DNA of 64,000 bases from Cellulomonas alba (lineage in GTDB: Bacteria; Actinomycetota; Actinomycetes; Actinomycetales; Cellulomonadaceae). The notes below the pieces were generated by a model. That model did no database searches. It was not told the origin of the DNA and was given only the letters and a program-made list of their open reading frames with translations. Of this stretch, positions 36,590 to 44,970 are shown in pieces (position 1 is the stretch's first letter; every line of letters begins with the position of its first letter). Location of the stretch: the NCBI RefSeq assembly GCF_030362835.1, contig NZ_JAUCGQ010000002.1:434001-498000 (forward strand). The letters run 5' to 3'. A program made the translations under genes and the position numbers.

Positions 36590-38257
36590 ATGACAAGCAA
36601 GAGACGCGGCGTCGTCGCGCGGCTGGTCGGGGCGGCGGTCGTGCTCGCCCTCGCCGGCAGCGCCGTCGTCGCACTGACCGAGACGAGCGCGACCGCCGCC
36701 CAGGCGACCGGAACCGGAACGGGCTACCTGCGCACGTCGGGCAGCAAGATCGTCGACTCGACCGGTGCGACCGTCCGCCTGACGGGCCTCAACTGGTTCG
36801 GCATGGAGACGGACAACCACACCTTCCACGGCTTGTGGGCGTCGGTCACGTGGAAGTCGCAGATGGATCACATGGCGGCGCTCGGCTACAACACGATCCG
36901 CGTGCCGTTCACGGGCGACTCCCTGCGCGACGGTGCGGCCGCGACCAGCGTCAACAGCAACACGAACCCCGACCTCGTCGGCCTCTCGCCCCTGCAGATC
37001 CTCGACAAGGTCGTCGACTACGCGGGCCAGCTCGGCATGCGCATCCTGCTCGACCGGCACCGCCCGAGCGCGGCCGGCCAGACGGCGCTCTGGTACACCT
37101 CGTCGGTCTCCGAGGCGAGCGAGATCGCCGACTGGCAGATGCTCGCCAAGCGGTACGCCAACAACCCGACCGTGATCGGCGCGGACCTGTTCAACGAGCC
37201 GCACGCCGACGGCACGGCCCCGAACGGCACGGGCTCGTGCTGGGGCTGCGGCGACACGGCGCGCGACTGGCAGCTCGCCGCTCAGCGCATCGGCAACGCG
37301 GTGCTCCAGGCCAACTCGAACTGGCTGATCGTCGTCGAGGGCGTCAGCTGCCCGTCCGGCGCGACCCCGAACGCGTGGGACAACGTGGCCGACGACCCGC
37401 TCGAGTGCGGCTGGTGGGGCGGCAACCTCACCGGCGTGGCGGCCCACCCCGTGGTGCTCAACACGGCGAACCGGCTCGTCTACTCGGACCACGACTACGG
37501 GATCTCGGTGTACGACCACCAGGACTGGTTCGACACCACGAAGCACCCGGACTTCCCGGCGAACCTGCCCGCGGTGTGGGACCACTTCTTCGGCTACATC
37601 GTCAAGCAGAACATCGCGCCCGTGCTGATCGGTGAGTTCGGCAGCACGCTGGCCGACTCGCGCGACGTGCAGTGGATGAAGTCGCTCGTGTCGTACATGC
37701 AGTCCAACGGCATGTCGTTCACGTACTGGTCGTGGAACCCGGACTCGGGTGACACCGGCGGCATCGTCCAGGACGACTGGTCGACGGTGAACCAGAACAA
37801 GCAGTCGATCCTGCAACCGGCCCTCGTCCCGCCGGTGAAGCCGGGCACCACGCCGAGCTCGTCGCCGACGCAGAGCCCGACGACGTCGACCACGCCGACG
37901 ACGACCCCGACACCCACGACGACGCCCACCACGCCGCCGTCGGGCAAGTGCACCGCGACGGTCAAGGTCACCAACTCGTGGCCCGGCGGCTTCCAGGCCG
38001 AGATCGCCGTGAAGAACACGAGCTCGGCCGCGGTCAACCCGTGGTCGGCGACGTTCCAGCTGCCGTCGGGCGACACCGTCCAGAGCGGGTGGAACGCGAC
38101 CTACACGCAGAGCGGCACGACCGTGACGGCCAAGGCGCCCGACTGGTCCACGTCGCTCGCGGCCGGCGCCACGGTGACCCTCGGGTTCGTCGGGAACGGC
38201 CCCAGCTCCACCCTGCCCACCACCGGCGTGACGCTCGCCGGCGCCGCGTGCTCGTGA
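36590..38257 (+). CDS. Secreted endo-beta-1,4-glucanase, GH5 with C-terminal CBM2
   Basis: A 555-aa modular cellulase. A signal peptide occupies about 1-37 (basic start, hydrophobic core, ATAAQA). The GH5 domain, about 38-415, closely resembles the Acidothermus E1 type, with LTGLNWFGMET, LLDRHRPS, the acid/base E203 in DLFNEPH, WWGGNL and the nucleophile E349 in IGEFGS. A Thr/Ser/Pro linker (about 418-450) precedes a CBM2 cellulose-binding domain (about 453-555) with NSWPGGFQAE and a Cys at each end. It hydrolyses internal cellulose bonds outside the cell. CAGGAG precedes the ATG. It is cotranscribed with the GH12 gene 20 bp later. Confidence 0.95.
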   Translation: MTSKRRGVVARLVGAAVVLALAGSAVVALTETSATAAQATGTGTGYLRTSGSKIVDSTGATVRLTGLNWFGMETDNHTFHGLWASVTWKSQMDHMAALGYNTIRVPFTGDSLRDGAAATSVNSNTNPDLVGLSPLQILDKVVDYAGQLGMRILLDRHRPSAAGQTALWYTSSVSEASEIADWQMLAKRYANNPTVIGADLFNEPHADGTAPNGTGSCWGCGDTARDWQLAAQRIGNAVLQANSNWLIVVEGVSCPSGATPNAWDNVADDPLECGWWGGNLTGVAAHPVVLNTANRLVYSDHDYGISVYDHQDWFDTTKHPDFPANLPAVWDHFFGYIVKQNIAPVLIGEFGSTLADSRDVQWMKSLVSYMQSNGMSFTYWSWNPDSGDTGGIVQDDWSTVNQNKQSILQPALVPPVKPGTTPSSSPTQSPTTSTTPTTTPTPTTTPTTPPSGKCTATVKVTNSWPGGFQAEIAVKNTSSAAVNPWSATFQLPSGDTVQSGWNATYTQSGTTVTAKAPDWSTSLAAGATVTLGFVGNGPSSTLPTTGVTLAGAACS

Positions 38258-38277
38258 CAGACGGAAGGCGACCCTCC

Positions 38278-39444
38278 ATGAACAGGTTCCTCAAGGCGAT
38301 CGGCATCGCCACGCTCCTCGGAGTGCTCACCGCGATGGGCGCGGTGTTCTTCGCGGGACAGGCGAGCGCGGCCGGTCAGATCTGCGAGCAGTACGGCAGC
38401 ACCTCGATCCAGAGCGGCCGCTACATCGTGCAGAACAACCGTTGGGGCACGTCCTCGACGCAGTGCATCACGCCCACGACCTCGGGCTTCACGGTCGACC
38501 AGGCCGACGGCTCGGTCGCCACGAACGGCGCGCCCAAGTCGTACCCGTCGGTCTACTACGGGTGCCACTACGGCAACTGCTCGACCAACGGCGACATCCT
38601 GTCGCCGAACGGCCTGCAGGCGTCCAGCTCGGCGTTCTCGCGGATCTCGACGAGCGTGTCGATGACGTACCCGAGCTCCGGCACGTACGACGCGTCGTAC
38701 GACATCTGGTTCAACAAGTCGCAGCCGACGGCCACGACGGGCCAGAACGACGGCGCGGAGCTGATGGTGTGGCTCAACCACACGGGCTCCATCCAGCCGA
38801 TCGGCTCGAAGGTCGGCACCGCGAGCATCGCGGGCGCGACGTGGGACGTCTGGTACGGCAGCTCGGGCTGGAACGTCATCTCGTACGTTCGCCAGCAGCC
38901 GACGTCGTCGGCCAGCTTCTCGGTCGCGAGCTTCTGGAGCGACGTCGTGTCGCGTGGCTACGGCTCGACGAGCTGGTACCTGACGAGCATCCAGGCCGGC
39001 TTCGAGCCCTGGGTCGGGGGCGCGGGCCTCGCGGTGACGAACTTCTCGGTGACGACGGACGGCGCCACGCCGCCGCCCACCTCGAACCCGCCGACCTCGA
39101 ACCCGCCCACCTCGAACCCGCCGACGTCGAACCCGCCGTCGGGCAGCGGCTGCTCGGCGAGCCTCCGCGTCGACAGCACGTGGCAGGGCGGCTTCCAGGC
39201 GACGGTCACGGTGACGAACAACGGCTCGTCGGCGATCTCGGGCTGGCGCACGGCGTTCTCGCTGCCGAGCGGGGCGTCGATCTCCAACCTCTGGAACGGC
39301 ACCGCGACCACGAGCGGCTCGTCCGTCACGGTGACGAACGCGTCGTACAACGGCAACGTGGCGGCCAAGGGCTCGACGACGTACGGCTTCACGGGCAACG
39401 GCACGGCGCCCAGCGGCGCCACGCCCACCTGCTCCCCGTCGTGA
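38278..39444 (+). CDS. Secreted endoglucanase, GH12 with C-terminal CBM2
   Basis: A 388-aa modular cellulase. The signal peptide is about 1-34, ending GQASA. The GH12 domain, about 35-260, includes CEQYGSTSIQSGRYIVQNNRWG, nucleophile E161 in GAELMVWLNHTG and acid/base E243 in GFEPWVGG. The linker has four PPTSN repeats encoded by near-identical 15-bp units. The CBM2 (about 287-388) contains STWQGGFQATVTVTNNG. GGAAGG precedes the ATG. It acts on cellulose and other beta-glucans and complements the GH5 enzyme. A strong terminator follows. Confidence 0.95.
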   Translation: MNRFLKAIGIATLLGVLTAMGAVFFAGQASAAGQICEQYGSTSIQSGRYIVQNNRWGTSSTQCITPTTSGFTVDQADGSVATNGAPKSYPSVYYGCHYGNCSTNGDILSPNGLQASSSAFSRISTSVSMTYPSSGTYDASYDIWFNKSQPTATTGQNDGAELMVWLNHTGSIQPIGSKVGTASIAGATWDVWYGSSGWNVISYVRQQPTSSASFSVASFWSDVVSRGYGSTSWYLTSIQAGFEPWVGGAGLAVTNFSVTTDGATPPPTSNPPTSNPPTSNPPTSNPPSGSGCSASLRVDSTWQGGFQATVTVTNNGSSAISGWRTAFSLPSGASISNLWNGTATTSGSSVTVTNASYNGNVAAKGSTTYGFTGNGTAPSGATPTCSPS

Positions 39445-39497
39445 CGATGTCCTGACGGCGCGAGCCCGGCCGGTGCGGAGCCGGGCGAGCGCGACGA

Positions 39498-39537
39498 CCG
39501 GGCCCCGGTGCCACCCTCGGGTGGTGCCGGGGCCCGG
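39498..39537 (+). terminator. Terminator after the cellulase operon
   Basis: An 18-bp stem (CCGGGCCCCGG plus CCACC arms, two internal mismatches) around a CTCG loop, 53 nt past the GH12 stop. It isolates the cellulase pair from hisH. Confidence 0.75.
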
Positions 39538-39645
39538 CTCGCGTCCGGGGGACACCGGCGTGCGGCGTCCGAGCGGTGCCCTGAGCCACCCGGCCGAGGC
39601 CGTCTCGCGGTGCGGCGCCCCGTCCGGCCCGCGAGACCACGCCGG

Positions 39646-39651
39646 TAACCT
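39646..39651 (+). promoter_or_regulatory. Leaderless-type -10 before hisH
   Basis: TAACCT ends 6 bp before the hisH ATG with no ribosome binding site between. It gives hisH-priA a promoter of their own downstream of the cellulase terminator. Confidence 0.6.
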
Positions 39652-39657
39652 GGACGC

Positions 39658-40305
39658 ATGCCCTCCGCCCCCCACGTCGTCGTGCTCGACTACGGGTTCG
39701 GCAACGTCCGGTCCGCGGTCCGCGCGCTCGAGCGCGTGGGTGCGCAGGTCGAGCTGACGGCGGACAAGGGCGCGGCGCTCGCGGCCGACGGTCTCGTGGT
39801 GCCGGGCGTCGGCGCGTTCGCGGCGTGCATGGCGGGGCTGCGCGAGGTCGGTGGCGACCAGGTCGTCGACCGGCGGCTCGCGGGCGGCCGGCCCGTGCTC
39901 GGCATCTGCGTCGGCATGCAGGTGATGTTCGCCGAGGGAGTCGAGCACGGCGTGCGCGCCGACGGCCTGGGGGAGTGGCCCGGCGTCGTCGACCGCCTCG
40001 AGGCCGAGATCGTGCCGCACATGGGCTGGGCCACCGTCGAGCCGCCCGAGGACTCCGTCCTGTTCGCCGGCCTCGCCGGCGAACGCTTCTACTTCGTCCA
40101 CTCGTACGCCGCCCGCGAGTTCCCGCTGCTCGACGAGGCGGTGGGCTCGCCGCTCGAGCCGCCGCGCGTCACGTGGGCCGACCACGGCGGCCGCTTCGTC
40201 GCTGCCGTCGAGAACGGCCCGCTCGCTGCGACCCAGTTCCACCCCGAGAAGTCCGGCGACGCCGGCGCGCAGCTGCTGAGCAACTGGCTCGGCACGCTGC
40301 GCTGA
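39658..40305 (+). CDS. hisH: Imidazole glycerol phosphate synthase glutaminase subunit HisH
   Basis: A 215-aa class I glutamine amidotransferase supplying ammonia to HisF. The catalytic triad is C84 in LGICVGMQ, H195 and E197 in [23 protein letters not shown] at the N terminus and LVVPGVGAF (oxyanion strand) are visible, along with the HisH-type HMGWATVE. HisF is not in the window. priA follows 28 bp later. Confidence 0.96.
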   Translation: MPSAPHVVVLDYGFGNVRSAVRALERVGAQVELTADKGAALAADGLVVPGVGAFAACMAGLREVGGDQVVDRRLAGGRPVLGICVGMQVMFAEGVEHGVRADGLGEWPGVVDRLEAEIVPHMGWATVEPPEDSVLFAGLAGERFYFVHSYAAREFPLLDEAVGSPLEPPRVTWADHGGRFVAAVENGPLAATQFHPEKSGDAGAQLLSNWLGTLR

Positions 40306-40333
40306 CGCCTACACCACCCCCGGGAGACCGCGC

Positions 40334-41074
40334 ATGTCCGACCGCCTCGAGCTGCTGCCCGCCGTCGACGTCGCCGACGGCCAGGCCGTCCGCCTGGTGC
40401 AGGGCGAGGCCGGCTCGGAGACGAGCTACGGCGACCCGCTGACGGCCGCGCTGGACTGGTACGAGGGCGGCGCCGAGTGGATCCACCTCGTCGACCTCGA
40501 CGCGGCGTTCGGGCGCGGCTCGAACGCGCCGCTCCTCGCCGAGGTCGCGGCCGAGCTCGCCGGCAAGGGGGTCAAGGTCGAGGTGTCGGGCGGCATCCGC
40601 GACGACGCCTCGCTCGAACGCGCGCTGTCGACCGGCGCGACGCGCGTCAACCTGGGCACGGCGGCGCTCGAGGACCCGGAGTGGACGGCGCGCGTCATCG
40701 CCAGCCACGGCGCCCAGGTCGCGGTCGGGCTCGACGTGCGCGGCACGACGCTCGCGGCACGCGGCTGGACCCAGGAGGGCGGCGACCTCTGGGAGGTGCT
40801 CGCGCGCCTCGACGACGCCGGCTGCGCGCGCTACGTCGTCACGGACGTGACGAAGGACGGCACGCTGCGCGGCCCGAACGTCGAGCTGCTCCGCGAGGTG
40901 TGCGCGCGGACGTCCGCGCCGGTCGTCGCGTCGGGCGGCGTGTCGAGCCTCGAGGACCTGCGCGCGCTGCGCGAGCTCGTCCCGTCGGGCGTCGAGGGCG
41001 CCATCGTCGGCAAGGCGCTCTACGCGGGCGCGTTCACGCTCCCGCAGGCGCTGGACGTCGCCGGGCGGCCGTGA
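40334..41074 (+). CDS. priA: Phosphoribosyl isomerase (HisA; PriA-type likely bifunctional HisA/TrpF)
   Basis: A 246-aa TIM-barrel isomerase. The catalytic acid D12 is in [19 protein letters not shown]; the phosphate loops are [21 protein letters not shown] and VVASGGVSS, and the second catalytic region is VGLDVRG, followed by [14 protein letters not shown]. In actinobacteria lacking trpF this enzyme (PriA) serves both histidine and tryptophan synthesis; whether trpF is missing here cannot be seen. The stop overlaps the next gene by 4 nt. Confidence 0.93.
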   Translation: MSDRLELLPAVDVADGQAVRLVQGEAGSETSYGDPLTAALDWYEGGAEWIHLVDLDAAFGRGSNAPLLAEVAAELAGKGVKVEVSGGIRDDASLERALSTGATRVNLGTAALEDPEWTARVIASHGAQVAVGLDVRGTTLAARGWTQEGGDLWEVLARLDDAGCARYVVTDVTKDGTLRGPNVELLREVCARTSAPVVASGGVSSLEDLRALRELVPSGVEGAIVGKALYAGAFTLPQALDVAGRP

Positions 41075-41808
41075 CCGTGGCGGGTCGCGAGCTGCCGCCC
41101 ACGTCACGCTTCGCGGGCGACGACGGCACGGCCGACCCGCGCGTCGCCGCGGTCCTGGCGGACCACGCCGCGGGCCGGGCGGACGTCGCCGACGTGGTGG
41201 CCGCGCTGGTCGGCGTGCGCGTGCTCGCACCGGTGCTCGCCGAGCTCGAGGCGACGGAGACGGTCGTCCACGACGGGCGCGAGCACACCGTCGACAAGGA
41301 GGCGTCGGCCGGCATCGTCGCGCTCCAGGCACCCGACGGCCGCACCGCGCTGCCGGTGTTCACGTCGGTCGACGCGATGCGTGCGTGGCGGCCCGACGCA
41401 CGGCCGGTTCCGACGGACGTGCCGCGCGCCGCGCTCTCGGCCGTCAGCGAGGGCTGGGAGCTCGTCGTCGTCGACCCGGGCGGTCCCGTGACGGTGCTCG
41501 TGCCACGGCCCGCGGTCTGGGCGCTCGCGCAGGGCGCCGCGTGGGAGCCCGCAGTGCGCGGGGGAGCCGTCGCCGCCGACGTCCGCGACGCGGTCGCGGG
41601 TGCCGGTCGCGGCATCGCTGCGGTCGTGTCGGCGGACGCCGTCCCGGGCACGCGCGCCGAGGTCGCGGTGGTGTTGACACTCGTACCGGGGCTGGACCGT
41701 GCCGGGCTCGACGGCGTGCTCGCACGCGTGAACGCGGCGCTCGCGTCGGACGAGACGATCGCGCGCCGCGTCGACTCGCTGGAGCTACGGCTGCGCACCG
41801 CGGGGTGA
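41071..41808 (+). CDS. SseB-family protein
   Basis: A 245-aa protein of the SseB N-terminal domain family. [27 protein letters not shown] and [20 protein letters not shown] match the family's core beta sheet and WRP motif. A C-terminal half with [25 protein letters not shown] follows. Actinobacterial members sit next to hisA/priA, but their function is unknown. The GTG overlaps the priA stop (GTGA), so it is in the hisH-priA operon. Confidence 0.85.
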   Translation: MTVAGRELPPTSRFAGDDGTADPRVAAVLADHAAGRADVADVVAALVGVRVLAPVLAELEATETVVHDGREHTVDKEASAGIVALQAPDGRTALPVFTSVDAMRAWRPDARPVPTDVPRAALSAVSEGWELVVVDPGGPVTVLVPRPAVWALAQGAAWEPAVRGGAVAADVRDAVAGAGRGIAAVVSADAVPGTRAEVAVVLTLVPGLDRAGLDGVLARVNAALASDETIARRVDSLELRLRTAG

Positions 41809-41902
41809 CCGCGGCTCGCGCCGGAAGGGGATGCGGGTGCGCCGCGGCTGACCTGCGCGCTCCAGCGCCGGGCGTGCCCCTCGGCCGACCGGCGCGTCCG
41901 GG

Positions 41903-42520
41903 TCAGCGCAGGGCGATCGCGTTCGCGATGCTCGCGATGCTCTTCGACACCGCGGACGACGCGGCCTTGACGGCGACCGCGAACCCGAGCGCCGCGACAG
42001 CGGTCGCCGCGACGGCCTGGCCGCCGAGGATCACGCGGTTGACGTCCACCGCGGGTCGCCAGTGGACGCCGCGGTCGTCGATCACGTAGACGCCGACGGC
42101 GCGCACGTGCACCGCGAAGCCTCCGCCGCCGCCGTGCCCGCTGCCGCTGCCGTGCCCGTGGCCGTGCCCGTGCGTGTGGTCGCCGTGCTGGTCGTCCGAC
42201 GCGAGGTCCGCAGAGCCCTCGTCGGTAGCGAGCTCGGTCGCGTCGTCGTCCGCCGACGCCGTGACCCGGGCTGCTGCGCCGGGGCGGAAGCGACCGAGAC
42301 CGCTCCGCTGGGCCCACAGCCCGATCGGCAGGCCGCCGTCGCCCTCACCCTCGCCCTCACCGCCGCCGGCACCCGTGCCGGTGGCGCCCCACACACGGGC
42401 GACGGGGATCACCGTGGCCCCGCCCCTCTCGTACGCCTCGCCGTACACGCGGCGCACGGTGAGCGCGTCCGCGGCGGTGGTCGTCAGCGATGTCGGGTCG
42501 AACTTGGGCGCGTCGGCCAT
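41903..42520 (-). CDS. GerW/YtfJ-family protein with His-rich insertion
   Basis: A 205-aa protein. The YtfJ/GerW core is visible as GGATVIPVARVWGATGTGAGGGEGEGEG near the N terminus and GVYVIDDRGVHWRPAVDVNRVILGGQ near the C terminus, followed by a hydrophobic segment (about 175-198). Between them is an acidic stretch and a His/Gly-rich tract with seven His between residues 112 and 129. The family was named for a Bacillus spore protein, but non-sporulating actinobacteria carry it with unknown function. GGAG precedes the ATG at 42520. It is divergent from the MFS gene. Confidence 0.85.
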   Translation of the reverse strand: MADAPKFDPTSLTTTAADALTVRRVYGEAYERGGATVIPVARVWGATGTGAGGGEGEGEGDGGLPIGLWAQRSGLGRFRPGAAARVTASADDDATELATDEGSADLASDDQHGDHTHGHGHGHGSGSGHGGGGGFAVHVRAVGVYVIDDRGVHWRPAVDVNRVILGGQAVAATAVAALGFAVAVKAASSAVSKSIASIANAIALR

Positions 42521-42709
42521 GGCGGTCTCCAGGAGCGATGGTGGGTGACGGGCTCCGCCCAGCATGGCCCGCGCGACGCCCGAAGGCACCACGAAACGGG
42601 CGCCAGTTTCATCGGGGACCTCCACACGAGCGCCATCCGCGTCCCGGGATGTCGGCGAGGTCACCCGCCGGGGACCCGTCGCGCGGCCGCATCGCTCGCG
42701 CGCGGTTGC

Positions 42710-42715
42710 GACAAT
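42710..42715 (+). promoter_or_regulatory. Leaderless-type -10 before the MFS gene
   Basis: GACAAT ends exactly 6 bp before the ATG. The first base departs from TAnnnT, but the spacing equals that of the other members of the series. Confidence 0.45.
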
Positions 42716-42721
42716 CGACGG

Positions 42722-44185
42722 ATGTCCACCCCCTACTCGGCCGTGCTTCGCCTGCCCGGTGTCGCCCGGCTGTACGGCGTGGGCTTCGTCGCGCGCATCC
42801 CCGCGGCCATGGTGGGTGTCGTCCTGACGCTGCACGTCGTCTCCACGCTCGGTCACGGCTACGGGCAGGCAGGCGTCGTGAGCGGCGCCCTCACCGTGGG
42901 CATGGCGATCGGCTCGCCCTGGCGCGGGCGCCTCGTCGACCGTTTCGGGCTGCGCCGGGCGATCGCGCCGTCGGTGCTCGTCGAGTCCGCCGTCTGGCTC
43001 GCGGCGCCGCACCTCGCGTACTGGCCGCTCGTCGGTGCGGCGTTCGTCGCGGGGCTCTTCCTCGTGCCGGTGTTCTCGGTGACGCGGCAGTCGCTCTCGG
43101 TGCTCGTCCCGCTCGCGCGCCAGCGCGAGGCGTTCGCGCTGGACTCCGTCTTCGTCGAGCTGACGTTCATGCTGTCGCCGGTCGTCGGCGTGCTGCTCGC
43201 GACGCAGGTGTCGACGACCGTGGCGCTCACGGTGGTCGGCTCGCTGACCGTCGCCGCCGGCGCGCTCCTGATGTGGGCGAACCCGCCGACCCGGTCCGCG
43301 ACCGCCGAGGGCGACGCTCCGGTCGTGCCCGCCGACGGCGCTCGCGAGCGGCTGCTCGGGCCCGCGCTCGTCGTGGTGCTGCTCGCGGCCGTCGCGGCGT
43401 CCTTCGTGCTGATCGGCACGGACGTGTCGCTGGTGGCCGCGCTGAACGGCCACGGGCGGGCGGCCGACGTCGGCTGGATGGTCGCGATCTGGGCCGGCGG
43501 CTCGGTGGTCGGCGGGCTGATCCACGGGGCGAGCCGACGGACGCCGTCGCCGCTGCTGCTCGTCGCGCTGCTCGGGCTCGCGACGGCGCCCGCCGCACTC
43601 GTCTCAGGCCCGGTGGGCCTCGCGATCGCCGTGTTCGTCGCCGGGCTGCCGTGCGCGCCCGCGCTCGCGTCGATCAACGCGGCGCTCGTCCGGATCGTGC
43701 CCGAGCACCGGCGCGGCGAGGTGATGGGGTGGAGCGGCACGATGTCGACCGTCGGCAACGCGCTCGGTGCCCCGATCTGCGGCATCGCGATCGACCGCGT
43801 CTCGCCCGGCGCCGGGTTCCTGACCGCGGCGGCGGTGGGCGGCGGCATCGCGGCCGCGGGGCTCCTTGCGCTGCGGTTCGTCGGCGGTGCGCCGGCGGGC
43901 GACGCGCAGGTCGAGGAGCGCGCCGTCGAGGCAGTGGCGACGGGGGACGGACCGGTGTCGCAGGCCGCTCCTGCGGGCGCGCCCGAGGGCGGCGCGCTCT
44001 CGCCCGAGGTCCCGGCGCCGCGACCGTACCCGGCCCTGGAGCTGGACGCGAGACCGCGCGACGCGGACGTGGCCGAGCCGGCCGCCGCGTCGCACGCGGT
44101 GGGCCGGGCCGGCCGCGCGACGCGCGTCCGCCGTGCGGCGGTGCGGACCCGGGCGCGCGCGGCGGTCAGACGACCGAGCCGGTGA
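42722..44185 (+). CDS. Major facilitator superfamily transporter
   Basis: A 487-aa membrane protein with about twelve hydrophobic segments up to residue 390. GRLVDRFGLRRAIAPSVLV matches the MFS loop 2-3 signature. The second half has GWMVAIWAGGSVVGGLIHG and RRGEVMGWSGTMSTVGNALGAP. The substrate is unknown; the topology resembles drug or sugar exporters. A charged, Ala/Pro-rich cytoplasmic tail of about 85 residues follows the last helix. The 3' end overlaps the convergent DUF1844 gene by 20 nt. Confidence 0.88.
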   Translation: MSTPYSAVLRLPGVARLYGVGFVARIPAAMVGVVLTLHVVSTLGHGYGQAGVVSGALTVGMAIGSPWRGRLVDRFGLRRAIAPSVLVESAVWLAAPHLAYWPLVGAAFVAGLFLVPVFSVTRQSLSVLVPLARQREAFALDSVFVELTFMLSPVVGVLLATQVSTTVALTVVGSLTVAAGALLMWANPPTRSATAEGDAPVVPADGARERLLGPALVVVLLAAVAASFVLIGTDVSLVAALNGHGRAADVGWMVAIWAGGSVVGGLIHGASRRTPSPLLLVALLGLATAPAALVSGPVGLAIAVFVAGLPCAPALASINAALVRIVPEHRRGEVMGWSGTMSTVGNALGAPICGIAIDRVSPGAGFLTAAAVGGGIAAAGLLALRFVGGAPAGDAQVEERAVEAVATGDGPVSQAAPAGAPEGGALSPEVPAPRPYPALELDARPRDADVAEPAAASHAVGRAGRATRVRRAAVRTRARAAVRRPSR

Positions 44186-44543
44186 ACTTCTCGCCGGGGC
44201 CCTCGCCGGGCGCGTCGGGGTAGGCCGAGGCCTCGCGGAAGGCGAGCTGCAGCGAGCGCAGGCCGTCACGCAGCGACCGGGCGTGCTGGTTGCCGAGGTC
44301 GGGCGCCGACGCGGTGACGAGGGCGGCGAGCGCCGTGATGAGCTTGCGCGCCTCGTCGAGGTCCATGAGCTCGGAACCGGCCCCGTCCGGCCCGTCCTCC
44401 GCCAGGCCGCACTTCACGGCGGCTGCGCTCATGAGGTGGACGGCGGCGGTCGTGATGATCTCGACGGCGGCGACGTCGGCGATGTCGCGCACCGCCTGCG
44501 CCTCGGCGGTGGTGCTGCTGCTCTCGGGCTCGCTCGGGGACAT
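44166..44543 (-). CDS. DUF1844 family protein
   Basis: A 125-aa soluble protein. The helical core AVRDIADVAAVEIITTAAVHLMSAAAVKCGLAED and MDLDEARKLITALAALVTAS match DUF1844. Function is unknown. In actinobacteria it typically lies beside and divergent from infC, as here. The ATG at 44543 begins the conserved part. Its promoter would share the 427-bp region with infC. Confidence 0.88.
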   Translation of the reverse strand: MSPSEPESSSTTAEAQAVRDIADVAAVEIITTAAVHLMSAAAVKCGLAEDGPDGAGSELMDLDEARKLITALAALVTASAPDLGNQHARSLRDGLRSLQLAFREASAYPDAPGEGPGEKFTGSVV

Positions 44544-44627
44544 GGTGCGATTCTCCCATCGCGCGGACGGCCGCCCCGACCGCCCCCGGGTCGGGCCTCG
44601 ACCGGTTGGGCGGCGGGGCGGTCCGCC

Positions 44628-44677
44628 GGGAGGGCCAGCGGGAGGGGCAGCAGGGAGGGCCAGCAGGGAGGGCCGCC
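44628..44677. repeat. Four GGGAGGGCCAGC-type direct repeats upstream of infC
   Basis: Near-identical 12-bp units begin at 44628, 44640, 44653 and 44666 (period 12-13). They lie between the DUF1844 start and the infC -10 element. They may be an operator for the divergent promoters or slippage-derived. Confidence 0.6.
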
Positions 44678-44702
44678 AGCGGGGACGGCGGCTTTCGTCT
44701 GG

Positions 44703-44708
44703 TAGCCT
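44703..44708 (+). promoter_or_regulatory. infC operon promoter -10
   Basis: TAGCCT preceded by TGG (extended -10 pattern TGGTAGCCT). The likely transcript start near 44715 gives a 5' leader of about 255 nt before infC. The leader contains a 7-bp CCCGGGC/GCCCGGG hairpin at 44728-44746 and the attenuator candidate listed next. Confidence 0.55.
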
Positions 44709-44894
44709 TGTTCGCTGACTGACCCGGGCCTCGTGCCCGGGCGCACAAGTGGAGACCTCTCCCACCTGGGTCCCGACCGCACGGCTCATGCACCACGAGT
44801 CGTCGACAGGGACCGGGTCCCAGCCCGTGGCCGGGCCGGCGCAGCCGGAACGGCACCGTCGGCGTGCTGCGTCACGCCGCGTGCGGGCTCGCCG

Positions 44895-44925
44895 AGGCCT
44901 CCTCCTGTGACCAGGACGGGGGCCT
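44895..44925 (+). promoter_or_regulatory. Attenuator-like hairpin in the infC leader
   Basis: AGGCCTCCTCCT pairs with AGGACGGGGGCCT, with a one-base bulge and one G-U pair, and is followed by TTCCTCGTTCC. It lies 45 nt before the infC start. Leaders of infC-rpmI-rplT operons are commonly autoregulated by L20; this hairpin is a candidate for such control. Confidence 0.4.
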
Positions 44926-44970
44926 TCCTCGTTCCTGGCGGTCGATCACGACTCACCCGAGGAGCACCAC

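Noticed and set aside
39073..39137. 15-bp DNA repeats considered as an independent repeat element
   Set aside because: They encode the PPTSN linker repeats inside the GH12 cellulase and are in frame.
41809..41902. Gap between the SseB-like and GerW-like genes considered for a small gene or terminator
   Set aside because: No convincing start, coding pattern or strong hairpin was visible in the 94 bp.
44628..44677. Direct repeats before infC considered as a CRISPR remnant
   Set aside because: Units are 12 bp and contiguous, with no spacers and no cas genes in the window.
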